NCBI RefSeq assembly: GCF_014269025.2
Contig: NZ_CP077094.1
Span: forward strand, 1,860,001 to 1,924,000
DNA from: Pseudomonas promysalinigenes
GTDB lineage: Bacteria > Pseudomonadota > Gammaproteobacteria > Pseudomonadales > Pseudomonadaceae
DNA: 64,000 bases
Direction: 5' to 3'
The notes beneath the pieces are model-generated. The model ran no database searches, was not told the DNA's origin, and saw only the letters and a list, made by a program, of their open reading frames with translations. Made by a program: the position numbers and the translations under genes. Below are positions 20,328 to 29,156 of the stretch, in pieces; positions within the stretch are counted from its first letter, which is position 1, and each line of letters begins with the position of its first letter.

Positions 20328-20717
20328 ACGCACTTGACAAGATGCCAAATTGGTCAAGATTTTCCATGCAAAATCAGCTGCTTGATTCCTGGCATGGCGG
20401 CGCGGGGTGCGCCGATGAAAAAAAGCCCTGCACCAGTTTGAAACCTGTACCAGCCAGGCCGAGCGGCAGTCGGCGGCGTGAGCGGAGCACGGGAGAGCCC
20501 CCTAACCCTCAGCTGCCTTCGAATTAATCATTGCAGATCAGTTGTTTACCTCCTGTTGGCGGCGGCCGGCCGGGTAGGCGTAAGCCGAACCGGCACGCTA
20601 TTTGAGTACGGCCCAGGCGCCAGGCCGGACCGGAGGAGCAGTACTGGTGGTGTGTGTACTCCGGCCATCGCGTTAGCCCGATGAGCAGACAACTAGAAAA
20701 AATCTGGAGAAGGCCCC

Positions 20718-22217
20718 ATGCAACAGAGCAGATCGCAAGTGGTCGAGCAGGCAGGCCTGTTCGAACTGGCCGCAGGGAGCGATGTCCTCGACAGCCCCCG
20801 CTACAACCATGACATCGCCCCGACCAAGGTGCATCAACGCACCTGGAACAAGTGGCACATCACCGCGCTGTGGGTGGGTATGTCCATCTGTGTGCCCACC
20901 TACACCCTCGGCGGTGTGCTCACGGCCTACTTCGGCTTGAGCGTGGGCGAGGCGCTGCTGGCGATTCTGCTGGCCAACCTCATCGTGCTTATTCCGCTAA
21001 CGCTCAATGCTTTCCCAGGCACCAAGTACGGCATCCCGTTTCCGGTGCTGCTGCGTTCATCGTTCGGCATACTGGGGTCCAACGTGCCTTGCCTGATTCG
21101 TGCGGTTGTCGCCTGTGGCTGGTTCGGCATCCAGACCCTGTTCGGCGGCTTGGCCATCCACCTGTTCCTGAGCTCCATCTTCGAAGGTTGGAGGGCGCTG
21201 GCCGGCACTGGCGAAGTGATCGGCTTCATGATCTTCTGGGCCCTGAACCTGTGGGTGGTACTGCGCGGCGCTGAGTCGATCAAGTGGCTCGAGACATTGT
21301 CGGCACCGCTGCTGGTAGCGGTCGGTTTCGGCCTGCTGTTCTGGGCCTTGCCGCACATGTCGATGACCGAACTGCTGGCGCAGCCACCCAAGCGCCCGGA
21401 AGGGGCAAGCGTAGTGGGTTACTTCTGCGCCGGGCTCACCGCCATGGTGGGTTTCTGGGCGACCTTGTCGCTGAACATTCCCGACTTCAGCCGCTATGCC
21501 AAAAGCCAGAAGGATCAGATTCTTGGGCAGATCTTCGGCCTGCCGTTGACCATGTTCCTGTTCGCATCGCTGGGCGTGGTGATGACGGCTGCTTCGGCCT
21601 CGCTGGTGGGTGAAACGGTATCGGACCCTGTCAGCCTGATCGGCAAAATTCAAAGCCCCGGCTGGGTTGCACTGGCAATGGCGCTGATCGTGATCGCAAC
21701 GCTTTCGACCAACACTGCCGCCAACATCGTCTCGCCAACCAACGACTTTCAGAACATCGCCCCACGCCTGATCGGGCGCAGCCGGGCGGTGTGGTTGACC
21801 GGCCTCATCGGCCTGGCGCTGATGAGCCATGAACTGCTGAAGAAACTCGGCTGGATCGTATCTGACCTTAGCCTTGAAAGCGTGTACTCGAACTGGTTGC
21901 TTGGGTACTCCAGCCTGCTCGGGCCTATTGCCGGAATCATGGTGGTGGATTACTTCGTGATCCGCCGCCAGCAGCTGGACTTGGCCGGGCTGTACCGCGA
22001 TGACGTGTACCCGGCCTGGAACTGGGCCGGCTTTGCTGCCTTCGCCTTGCCGGTAGGGCTGACCATTCTGGCCATTGGCAACAGCAGTTTCAGCTGGTTC
22101 TACGACTATGGCTGGTTCACCGGATCGCTGTTGGGCGGCGCGTTGTATTACGCCCTGGGCAGCGTGGCGGTACGCAGGGCAGAGATCGTGCCCGTTCAAA
22201 CCAATAAAAATGCCTGA
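20718..22217 (+). CDS. NCS1-family nucleobase transporter (pyrimidine/hydantoin uptake)
   Basis: A 499-residue inner-membrane protein of the nucleobase:cation symporter-1 family. It has about 12 hydrophobic segments, the first (WHITALWVGMSICVPTYTL) near residue 48, and family features such as FPGTKYGIPFPVLLRSSFG (about 96-114), NIPDFSRYAKSQ and the TNTAANIVSPTNDFQN stretch at about 334-350. GGAGAAGG precedes the ATG. Its place divergent from hydA-preT-preA and 11 bp ahead of the carbamoyl-beta-alanine amidohydrolase indicates uptake of uracil, thymine, their dihydro forms or hydantoins; the exact ligand cannot be read from the sequence. Confidence 0.92.
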   Translation: MQQSRSQVVEQAGLFELAAGSDVLDSPRYNHDIAPTKVHQRTWNKWHITALWVGMSICVPTYTLGGVLTAYFGLSVGEALLAILLANLIVLIPLTLNAFPGTKYGIPFPVLLRSSFGILGSNVPCLIRAVVACGWFGIQTLFGGLAIHLFLSSIFEGWRALAGTGEVIGFMIFWALNLWVVLRGAESIKWLETLSAPLLVAVGFGLLFWALPHMSMTELLAQPPKRPEGASVVGYFCAGLTAMVGFWATLSLNIPDFSRYAKSQKDQILGQIFGLPLTMFLFASLGVVMTAASASLVGETVSDPVSLIGKIQSPGWVALAMALIVIATLSTNTAANIVSPTNDFQNIAPRLIGRSRAVWLTGLIGLALMSHELLKKLGWIVSDLSLESVYSNWLLGYSSLLGPIAGIMVVDYFVIRRQQLDLAGLYRDDVYPAWNWAGFAAFALPVGLTILAIGNSSFSWFYDYGWFTGSLLGGALYYALGSVAVRRAEIVPVQTNKNA

Positions 22218-22228
22218 GGAGAAACACC

Positions 22229-23512
22229 ATGAGCCAATCCCAGCACGTATTGAACTCAAACGAGCGCTACGTCGACAGCGCACGCCTTTGGCAGTCGTTG
22301 ATGGACCTCGCCCGCCTGGGCGCTACGCCCAAGGGCGGCGTGTGCCGGTTGGCGCTGACTGACCTGGACCGTCAAGCGCGTGACCTGTTCGTTCAGTGGT
22401 GCGAGGCGGCCGGCTGTACCGTCAGCGTCGATGCAGTGGGGAATATCTTTGCCCGCCGACCGGGACGTAACCCTAAGCTGCCGCCGGTGATGACGGGCAG
22501 CCATATCGACACCCAGCCAACAGGCGGCAAGTTCGATGGCTGCTTCGGGGTGATGGCGGGCTTGGAAGTGTTGCGTACGCTCAATGACCTGGGTATCGAA
22601 ACCGAGGCCCCGTTGGAGGTAGTGGTCTGGACCAACGAAGAGGGCTCGCGCTTCCCGCCTTGCATGATGGGCTCAGGGGTTTTTGCCGGCAAGTTCACCC
22701 TCGAAGACACCTTGGCCAAGCGTGATGCCGCGGGTGTAACGGTAGGTGAGGCGCTCAACGCCATCGGCTACGCTGGCCAGCGAGCGGTGCTTGGCCACCC
22801 AGTCGGCGCCTACTTCGAGGCGCACATCGAGCAGGGGCCGATTCTGGAAGATCAGGCCAAGACCATCGGCGTCGTGCTTGGCGCATTGGGGCAGAAGTGG
22901 TTCGACCTGACCTTGCGCGGCGTAGAAGCCCACGCCGGCCCGACCCCGATGCACCTGCGCAAGGATGCGCTGGTCGGGGCCGCTGCGGTGGTGGAGGCGG
23001 TCAACCGCACCGCCCACGCGCACCAACCCCATGCCTGCGGCACGGTCGGTTGCCTGCAGGCCTACCCCGGCTCGCGCAATGTGATCCCGGGTGAAGTGCG
23101 CATGACCCTGGACTTTCGCCACCTGGAGGGCCAGCACCTGGATGCGATGATCGCCGAGGTGCGTACGGTGATCGAAGAAACCTGTGCCAAGCATGGCCTG
23201 AGCCACGAGCTGGTGCCTACGGCCGATTTCCCGGCGTTGTATTTCGACCTCGGGTGTGTCGATGCCGTGCGCGATTCGGCCCAGGCGCTAGGCCTTGCGC
23301 ATATGGACATCGTCAGTGGGGCAGGGCATGACGCGATCTTCCTGGCCGAACTGGGGCCGGCGGGGATGATCTTCGTACCTTGCGAAAACGGCATCAGCCA
23401 CAACGAAATCGAGAACGCCACACCCGAGGACCTGGCAGCGGGCTGCGCAGTGCTGCTGCGGGCGATGCTGGCGGCGTCGCAAGCGATTGCCAGTGGACGG
23501 CTGGCTGCTTGA
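22229..23512 (+). CDS. N-carbamoyl-beta-alanine amidohydrolase (M20-type)
   Basis: The last step of reductive pyrimidine degradation: N-carbamoyl-beta-alanine is split to beta-alanine, CO2 and ammonia. The 427-residue protein belongs to the AllC/HyuC/PydC group of M20 metallohydrolases. Visible are GSHIDTQPTGGKFDGCFG with the first metal His/Asp (about 89-106), TNEEGSRFPPCMMGSGVFAG with the catalytic Glu (about 132-151), and the dimerisation-domain VEAHAGPTPMHLRKDAL. GAGGAGAAAC precedes the ATG. It is co-transcribed with the NCS1 transporter. L-carbamoylase activity on N-carbamoyl amino acids is a possible alternative. Confidence 0.93.
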   Translation: MSQSQHVLNSNERYVDSARLWQSLMDLARLGATPKGGVCRLALTDLDRQARDLFVQWCEAAGCTVSVDAVGNIFARRPGRNPKLPPVMTGSHIDTQPTGGKFDGCFGVMAGLEVLRTLNDLGIETEAPLEVVVWTNEEGSRFPPCMMGSGVFAGKFTLEDTLAKRDAAGVTVGEALNAIGYAGQRAVLGHPVGAYFEAHIEQGPILEDQAKTIGVVLGALGQKWFDLTLRGVEAHAGPTPMHLRKDALVGAAAVVEAVNRTAHAHQPHACGTVGCLQAYPGSRNVIPGEVRMTLDFRHLEGQHLDAMIAEVRTVIEETCAKHGLSHELVPTADFPALYFDLGCVDAVRDSAQALGLAHMDIVSGAGHDAIFLAELGPAGMIFVPCENGISHNEIENATPEDLAAGCAVLLRAMLAASQAIASGRLAA

Positions 23513-23553
23513 CTGCTTGAGGGTGTCGAGCATGTTACTCGGTTGCAGATCGC

Positions 23554-23571
23554 GCGCCGCACCCGCGGCGC
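23554..23571 (+). terminator. Possible terminator after the amidohydrolase gene
   Basis: A 7-bp GC stem (GCGCCGC / GCGGCGC, 4-nt loop) is followed by CTCTTGC only, so a weak terminator at best between converging genes. Confidence 0.35.
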
Positions 23572-23629
23572 TCTTGCAAGGCCCTTGGCTGAACCGAGAC
23601 GATCTTGCCGACGTTCGAAGCTTGGCTCT

Positions 23630-24592
23630 TCAAACCATCACTGGCAGCAGGTAACCATCGCGACCGATGCGGTAGCGCTGCAGGTCCCGCGCCAAGGTCA
23701 GGTGGCCGCAGTAGTACTTTTGCGCCTCCTCACGCACATCGTCGATGCACGGGCTGCGCTTGGGGTCTGCTTGGTAGCGAGCGCTGAAATGCGTCAATAC
23801 CAGGTTGCGCACGCCCGCCGTCTCAGCGAACTGCGCCACCGCCGCCGCCGTGCTGTGGCCAAAGGAGTTGCCGTTGCGCTCGACGATGGGTTGGGTGTAG
23901 GTCGCCTCATGTACGAGCACATCGACGTCCCTGGCAACCTCGGCGAGTAACCCCGGGTTGTCATTGTCACCGCATACGATCATCCGCCGCGGTGGTCGCG
24001 AGGCTTTGAGGTAAACACAGGCTTCAAGCCGCTGCCCGGCATGCTCCACCGTCAGCCCTTTGGCCAGGTGGCCCCACAATGGCCCGCGCGGGATACCCTC
24101 AGCGTCCAGCCGCTGAACATCCAGGCGAGGCTCCGGGTTCAGTTCGGTGAACACAAAGCCGACGCTTGCAACCCGATGCGACAAAGGTACGGCGCTGACC
24201 TGCACCTGGGCGCTTCGCCACGGGGCCATTTGCTCGACCGGCAACAAGCGCAGTGGGTACGGCAGGTGGGTATCGCTTGCGCTCAGGGCCAGGCGCACCC
24301 AGGCATGCAGGGCGGTCGGCAATATCAGGTCGAGCGGTTCGCTGCGTCCGCCCATCGCGGCGCTGGCTAGCAGCCCCGGTAGCCCGAAGCAATGGTCGCC
24401 ATGCACATGGGTGATGAAGATGGCGCGCAGATCACGCACCGAGAGCGAACTGCGCAGTAACTGATGCTGGGTGCCTTCGCCGCAATCGACCAGGTACCAG
24501 TACTTGCCACTGGCTTCGATCACGGCGGTGGCGCTGACATTTCGGCTTTTGGTCGGCACCCCTGACGAGGTGCCTAGAAACTGCAGGTCCAC
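23630..24592 (-). CDS. rnz: RNase Z-like metallo-beta-lactamase hydrolase
   Basis: A 320-residue member of the RNase Z group, which cuts the 3' trailer from tRNA precursors lacking CCA or acts as a phosphodiesterase. The protein from the GTG at 24592 begins [20 protein letters not shown], matching the family start, then [14 protein letters not shown] (HxHxDH zinc motif at about 65-78), [18 protein letters not shown] (the AxT loop) and HFSARYQ. The start is uncertain: the frame is open to a TTG at 24655 that overlaps the lipocalin stop. Since Pseudomonas tRNA genes encode CCA (see 62256), the substrate may be other RNAs. Confidence 0.85.
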   Translation of the reverse strand: MDLQFLGTSSGVPTKSRNVSATAVIEASGKYWYLVDCGEGTQHQLLRSSLSVRDLRAIFITHVHGDHCFGLPGLLASAAMGGRSEPLDLILPTALHAWVRLALSASDTHLPYPLRLLPVEQMAPWRSAQVQVSAVPLSHRVASVGFVFTELNPEPRLDVQRLDAEGIPRGPLWGHLAKGLTVEHAGQRLEACVYLKASRPPRRMIVCGDNDNPGLLAEVARDVDVLVHEATYTQPIVERNGNSFGHSTAAAVAQFAETAGVRNLVLTHFSARYQADPKRSPCIDDVREEAQKYYCGHLTLARDLQRYRIGRDGYLLPVMV

Positions 24593-24651
24593 GGGTTCGT
24601 TCCATGCGCGTGTGGCCACACGATAGCGGCATCCCCGCGCGGCGTCGATGC

Positions 24652-25215
24652 TCAAGGCGCGGTCGGGGTGCCCTGGCGCCAGATCAGCTTACTGGCGTCA
24701 TAACCCTGTTTGCGGGCAATGGCCACGAGCTCATCGCGGGTTTGGTCGGTGATTGCCGGAGTACGCGACAGCAGCCAGAGGTACTCGCGGTTGGGGTGGC
24801 CCACCAGCGCCACGCGGTAGTCCTTGTCATGGTACAGCACCCAATATTCGCCCTTGGTCAACCCTGGCGCCAGGCGGCTGAACCAGTTGTCGAAACGCAC
24901 CCACAGCTTGTCGGTCTTGCCTGGGACTTGCGCTTCGGCGATGCCATGGGCTTCGTTGACTTCACCGTCCTTCTCTTTGCAGCGGTTGGTGACGTCGATC
25001 CGGCCGTCTTCGCGCAGCGCGTAGTGCGCTTCTGACTGCACGCAGTTGCGCTGGAAGAACATAGGCAGCCGTGCCAGCTCGTACCAGGTGCCCTGGTAGC
25101 GTTGCAGGTCGACTTGCATCGTGGAGGGCGCAGCTTGGTGGTCGTCGTTGGAACCGACGCAGCCCATCAGGGCGAGGGTCATGCAGGAAAACATCAGGGC
25201 CTTGCGCATCGCCAT
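24652..25215 (-). CDS. blc: Outer-membrane lipocalin lipoprotein Blc
   Basis: Bacterial lipocalins sit on the inner face of the outer membrane and bind fatty acids or lysophospholipids, often under envelope stress. The 187-residue protein has a lipoprotein signal peptide with lipobox LMGC (Cys at about 19), then the lipocalin signature [19 protein letters not shown] (GxW), and a second conserved stretch [19 protein letters not shown] followed by [14 protein letters not shown] stands before the ATG at 25215; MAMRK is the start, since the longer frame adds charge before the signal. Its stop overlaps the alternative start of rnz. Confidence 0.93.
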   Translation of the reverse strand: MAMRKALMFSCMTLALMGCVGSNDDHQAAPSTMQVDLQRYQGTWYELARLPMFFQRNCVQSEAHYALREDGRIDVTNRCKEKDGEVNEAHGIAEAQVPGKTDKLWVRFDNWFSRLAPGLTKGEYWVLYHDKDYRVALVGHPNREYLWLLSRTPAITDQTRDELVAIARKQGYDASKLIWRQGTPTAP

Positions 25216-25426
25216 GGCAGATCTCCTTAAAGCGAGGTAGGGTCTCACTTTCGTTTCGACGCGGCTAGGGTCTAAAAGTTGTATCGAGCCTGGTCAATAG
25301 CGCCAGGCAGGTGCATGCAGCGCGTGGTGATTGCGCCGGGCCCAAAGTCCCAGTTTTGGCACAAGCGCGGTCAATCCACTGAGTTACCATTCCTGTTGTG
25401 AACCCTTTCCCACAGGAGTGCCGCCC

Positions 25427-26239
25427 GTGACCGAGTACACCGCGTTCAAGGTCGAACTGACCGAAAATATCGCCCATGTGCAAATCAACCGACCGGAGAA
25501 GATCAACGCGATGAACGCCGCCTTCTGGTCGGAGATCGTCGATATCTTCCAGTGGATCGACGACACCGATGCGGTGCGTGCAGTGGTAATCAGTGGTGCG
25601 GGCAAGCATTTTTCCGCAGGTATCGATTTGATGATGCTGGCATCGCTGGCCGGCCAGATGGGCAAGGATGTGGGCCGCAATGCCCGGCTGCTGCGCAAGA
25701 CCATCCAGCGCTTACAAGCTTCGTTCATCGCCGTGGACAATTGCCGCAAGCCGGTGCTGGCGGCAGTTCAGGGTTACTGCATTGGCGGTGCGATCGACCT
25801 GATCTCGGCCTGCGACATGCGTTACTGCAGCCGCGATGCGCAGTTCTCGATCAAGGAGATCGACATGGGCATGGCCGCTGATGTTGGCACCTTGCAACGT
25901 TTGCCACGTATCATCGGCGACGGCATCATGCGTGAGCTGGCCTTCACCGGGCGCTATGTCGAGGCCGACGAGGCCCTGCGCATCGGCCTGGTGAACCGAA
26001 TCTACGACGATCAGGCTGGTTTGCTGGACGGCGTGTTTGCCGTCGCCCGCGAAATTGCCGAAAAATCGCCGATCGCTGTGGCCGGAACCAAGCAAATGCT
26101 CAGCTACATGCGTGACCATCGCATCGATGATGGCCTGGATTACATTGCCACCTGGAACGCCGCCATGCTGCAGTCCGAAGACCTGCGCGTGGCCGTGGCG
26201 GCGCACATGAGCAAACAGAAACCGACGTTCGCCGACTGA
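25427..26239 (+). CDS. Crotonase-family protein, dienoyl-CoA isomerase type
   Basis: A 270-residue enoyl-CoA hydratase/isomerase. The oxyanion-hole motifs [15 protein letters not shown] (about 61-75) and [20 protein letters not shown] (about 114-133) are intact, and [20 protein letters not shown] (about 145-164) closely resembles eukaryotic delta3,5-delta2,4-dienoyl-CoA isomerase (ECH1), including the Asp that replaces the second hydratase Glu. The reaction would move double bonds in odd-position unsaturated fatty acyl-CoAs during beta-oxidation. The start is the GTG at 25427 with AGGAG 8 nt before it; the frame is open to 25331 without a better site. It has no neighbouring beta-oxidation genes. 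Confidence 0.88.
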   Translation: MTEYTAFKVELTENIAHVQINRPEKINAMNAAFWSEIVDIFQWIDDTDAVRAVVISGAGKHFSAGIDLMMLASLAGQMGKDVGRNARLLRKTIQRLQASFIAVDNCRKPVLAAVQGYCIGGAIDLISACDMRYCSRDAQFSIKEIDMGMAADVGTLQRLPRIIGDGIMRELAFTGRYVEADEALRIGLVNRIYDDQAGLLDGVFAVAREIAEKSPIAVAGTKQMLSYMRDHRIDDGLDYIATWNAAMLQSEDLRVAVAAHMSKQKPTFAD

Positions 26240-26274
26240 CCGGGCCGGGAACGCGCAGTAAAGGAACCCCCGAC

Positions 26275-27105
26275 ATGGCAGCTCGCTGGACGACCGCAGT
26301 TCTGGACCCAAACATCACCGGCGCTTTGGCCGTGGCCCGCAGCCCGGAAGGGTTTCTGGTGGACGCCAACGGCGCGCTGTTCCCTCGTGACTGGCTCAAG
26401 CGCCAGGGCCTGGACGTGCTTTGTGAACACGGCATAGGGCACTTCGATGGGCAGCCTGTGGTCCTGCTGGAGCTGCGCAGCGCGAGCGAGGTTGCCGGCT
26501 GCAGCTGGCGCGGGCTGCGTGCATTCATGCTTGAAGGCGACTTTGACACTTATAAAGTGCTCGGCTACGCCGCGCAGATCGGCACCTGGGCCCGCGAGCA
26601 TCGCTTCTGCGGCAGCTGCGGCCGGGCGATGACTCAGATTCACTGGGAGCGGGCGATGTACTGCCAGCCCTGCGACCTGCGCTGTTACCCGCGCATTTCG
26701 CCGAGCATGATTGTACTGGTGACCCGAGGTGACGACATTCTGCTGGCCCGCTCGCCGCGCTTCGTCACGGGGGTGTACAGCACCCTGGCCGGCTTCGCCG
26801 AGCCGGGCGAGTCGGCCGAAGAGTGCCTGGTGCGTGAGGTGCACGAGGAGGTGGCGGTGCAGGTGAAGAATATTCAGTATGTTGGGAGCCAATGCTGGCC
26901 GTTCCCCCACTCGATGATGTTGGGCTTTCATGCCGAATATGCCGGTGGCGAAATTGTCATGCAGCCGGACGAGATCGAAGATGCCAAGTGGTTCAGTGTG
27001 CACGACCTTCCGCCGCTGCCGGCGGGGCGTTCGATTGCGCGCTACTTGATCGACCTCTATGTGGCGCAGCGGCTGGGCCGTGATATCCCTGCTTTCAACC
27101 CCTGA
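26275..27105 (+). CDS. nudC: NADH pyrophosphatase / NAD-capped RNA decapping hydrolase NudC
   Basis: NudC cleaves NADH to NMNH and AMP and removes NAD caps from RNA. The 276-residue protein has a zinc ribbon (CGSCGRAM and YCQPCD at about 113-136), then the Nudix box [20 protein letters not shown] (about 179-198) and the NudC-specific signature, here SQCWPFPHS where the usual form is SQPWPFPxS: one Pro is replaced by Cys, next to the substrate pocket. The ATG at 26275 lies 35 bp after the crotonase stop, so the two may be co-transcribed. Confidence 0.94.
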   Translation: MAARWTTAVLDPNITGALAVARSPEGFLVDANGALFPRDWLKRQGLDVLCEHGIGHFDGQPVVLLELRSASEVAGCSWRGLRAFMLEGDFDTYKVLGYAAQIGTWAREHRFCGSCGRAMTQIHWERAMYCQPCDLRCYPRISPSMIVLVTRGDDILLARSPRFVTGVYSTLAGFAEPGESAEECLVREVHEEVAVQVKNIQYVGSQCWPFPHSMMLGFHAEYAGGEIVMQPDEIEDAKWFSVHDLPPLPAGRSIARYLIDLYVAQRLGRDIPAFNP

Positions 27106-27187
27106 CGGCAGTGGGAAACGCTCTGCGACGATGACGCATAAGATTTTGGACGCAGCTTCAATGGGGTGGCGGGGGTGTCAATACCGG

Positions 27188-27967
27188 TCAGGCCTGCCCG
27201 AACCAATGCTGCCACGCTAAACGCACGGTCAATGCCAATACCACGGTGATGAACACCGGGCGGATGAATTTGCTACCGCCGCTGATCGCCGTGCGTGCGC
27301 CGAAAAAGGCGCCGATCATTACCGACATGCCCATGCACAAGCCAACGATGTAATCCACCTGCCCGGAAATGATGAACACCGTCAGCGCCGCGATGTTGCT
27401 GACGAAGTTCATGCTGCGCGCTACCCCGCTGGCGCGGACCAGGTCGATGGGGTACAGCAGCAATGTGCTCACGGTCCAGAATGCACCGGTGCCGGGGCCG
27501 GCCACGCCGTCGTAGAAGCCCAGGGTGAAGCCTTGGGGAAACTGCCATTTCTTTTTGATTGGCGCATCGGCATCCAGCGGCGCTTTGGGTGTACCGCCCA
27601 ACAGCAGATAGATACCGCAGGCGAACACGATCACCGGCAGCATCTTGTTCAGCCACTCGGCCGGCATGAAGTGCGCTAGCACCGCGCCGATCGAGGCGCC
27701 AATCAGCGTTGCGAACAGGGCCGGGCGCCACTGCGCCGGGTGGAACAGCTTGCGCTTGTAATAAGTGAAGCCGGCGGTGGCCGAGCCGAAGGTCGAGCTG
27801 AGCTTGTTGGTGCCCAGGACCAAGTGCGGCGGCATGCCTGCGGTAAGCAGCGCCGGTGTGGTCAGCAGGCCACCGCCACCGGCGATGGCATCGATGAAGC
27901 CTGCGATGAAGGCGACCAGCGTCAAGATCAGCAGGGTGAGCGGTTCTACGGTGAGTTCGAAGGGCAT
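27188..27967 (-). CDS. TSUP (TauE/SafE) family membrane permease
   Basis: A 259-residue inner-membrane protein with about eight hydrophobic segments. The two internal halves carry the family glycine-rich motifs IAGFIDAIAGGGGLLTTPAL (residues about 20-39) and LGFYDGVAGPGTGAFWTVS (about 147-165). Members export sulphite, sulphoacetate or related anions, or take up sulphur compounds; no neighbouring sulphur gene fixes the substrate here. It stands alone between converging nudC and a divergent LysR gene. Confidence 0.88.
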   Translation of the reverse strand: MPFELTVEPLTLLILTLVAFIAGFIDAIAGGGGLLTTPALLTAGMPPHLVLGTNKLSSTFGSATAGFTYYKRKLFHPAQWRPALFATLIGASIGAVLAHFMPAEWLNKMLPVIVFACGIYLLLGGTPKAPLDADAPIKKKWQFPQGFTLGFYDGVAGPGTGAFWTVSTLLLYPIDLVRASGVARSMNFVSNIAALTVFIISGQVDYIVGLCMGMSVMIGAFFGARTAISGGSKFIRPVFITVVLALTVRLAWQHWFGQA

Positions 27968-28175
27968 GGGTGCCTGGCAGGTAGAGGGCAGGGATGCGGC
28001 AAATGGCCGCGCTAGAGGGAAGCCATGGTAATGCTGCTGATGATCGGTTGCCAGTGCCGGCCCCGTTCGTGAGTGAACCCGCCCCGGGTCATCGGCCGTT
28101 GGTCATTGGCCCATCGTTGCATCTATCATCCAGTAGCCGCAGCAGCGGTAATCCAAGGCCTCAACAGGAACAACA

Positions 28176-29063
28176 ATGCGCCGCCTGCCTTCTCTGACTG
28201 CCCTGCGGACCTTCGAGTGTGCCGCTCGCCATGGCCATTTCGGCCGTGCAGCTGCCGAGCTGTGTGTCACCGACAGCGCCGTAAGCCACCAAATTCGTCA
28301 ACTCGAGGAGCAGCTTGGCGCCCCGCTCTTCGAGCGTGTAGGGCGCCAAGTACGCCCCAGCGCCGAAGCGCAGCGCTTGCTGCACCACTTGCAACAAGCT
28401 TTCGAGCTTATCGGCGCGGCTTGTGACGAGCTGCGCGACCCTGCCTCACAAGCCGTGCTTCGGGTGGCGGTCACTGCGGAGCTGGCGCAGAAATGGCTGG
28501 TGGCGCGCCTGGCCGACTTCACCAGTCGATATCCGCATATCACCTTGCACCTGCACGATCAGCCCATCGATGCCGGTGCGCCAGGGCTGGACGTAGACCT
28601 GGCCATCACCTACGGCACTGGCGCACTGGATGCCAGCACGTACTTCGTCCGGCCGCTGCCGCTGCTGCAATTCTTCCCTGTATGCAGCCCGGGGTTGTTC
28701 AACCAGGGTGGGCTCAAGCGCCCCCGTGACCTGGTGCGGCATTGCTTGCTTCACGACGATCAGGATGGCCGCACCTGGACCACCTGGCTGGCCACCCATG
28801 CTGACGATGCACTGCCCAACCGGCAACTGTATTTCCCCCACGCTGCGTTGGCACTTGAAGCTGCATTGTTAGGGCAGGGGGTAGCGATGGGCGACACCCT
28901 GACATGCCAGGCCGACCTTCAGAGCGGGCGGCTAATACGCCCGTTCGCTGCCACGGTCACTGCGCAAGGTCAATATGCCCTGGTGTGCGAACGGCTGCGC
29001 CTGGAGCGGCCACCGGTCGCTGATTTCATCGAATGGTTCATCGAACAGCTTGCTGATAGCTGA
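28176..29063 (+). CDS. LysR-family regulator, GcvA-like
   Basis: A 295-residue LysR protein. The winged helix-turn-helix covers residues 5-63 (LPSLTALRTFECAARHGHFG, then AAELCVTDSAVSHQIRQLEE), and the effector domain has the GcvA-type features LAQKWLVARLADF near residue 105 and DLAITYGTG near 148. The gene reads in the same direction as the agmatine-deiminase paralogue, 93 bp ahead of it, with a perfect palindrome at the end of its own reading frame, so it probably controls that gene. The effector is unknown; a guanidino compound or polyamine is an inference from context. Confidence 0.87.
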   Translation: MRRLPSLTALRTFECAARHGHFGRAAAELCVTDSAVSHQIRQLEEQLGAPLFERVGRQVRPSAEAQRLLHHLQQAFELIGAACDELRDPASQAVLRVAVTAELAQKWLVARLADFTSRYPHITLHLHDQPIDAGAPGLDVDLAITYGTGALDASTYFVRPLPLLQFFPVCSPGLFNQGGLKRPRDLVRHCLLHDDQDGRTWTTWLATHADDALPNRQLYFPHAALALEAALLGQGVAMGDTLTCQADLQSGRLIRPFAATVTAQGQYALVCERLRLERPPVADFIEWFIEQLADS

Positions 29064-29076
29064 ATTGAATTCAATT
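29063..29076. promoter_or_regulatory. Perfect 14-bp AT-rich palindrome between LysR and the deiminase gene
   Basis: AATTGAATTCAATT starts on the last base of the LysR stop codon and lies 81-94 bp before the deiminase ATG, a usual place for a LysR recognition site. The stretch around it is AT-rich against the flanking genes. Confidence 0.5.
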
Positions 29077-29156
29077 ATCGCTGAGTTTTCATCGTTGGAA
29101 CTGCCCGGCGGTGCGGCGTAGCGTGCGGTCATCACCCAATGACACGAGGATGACCC

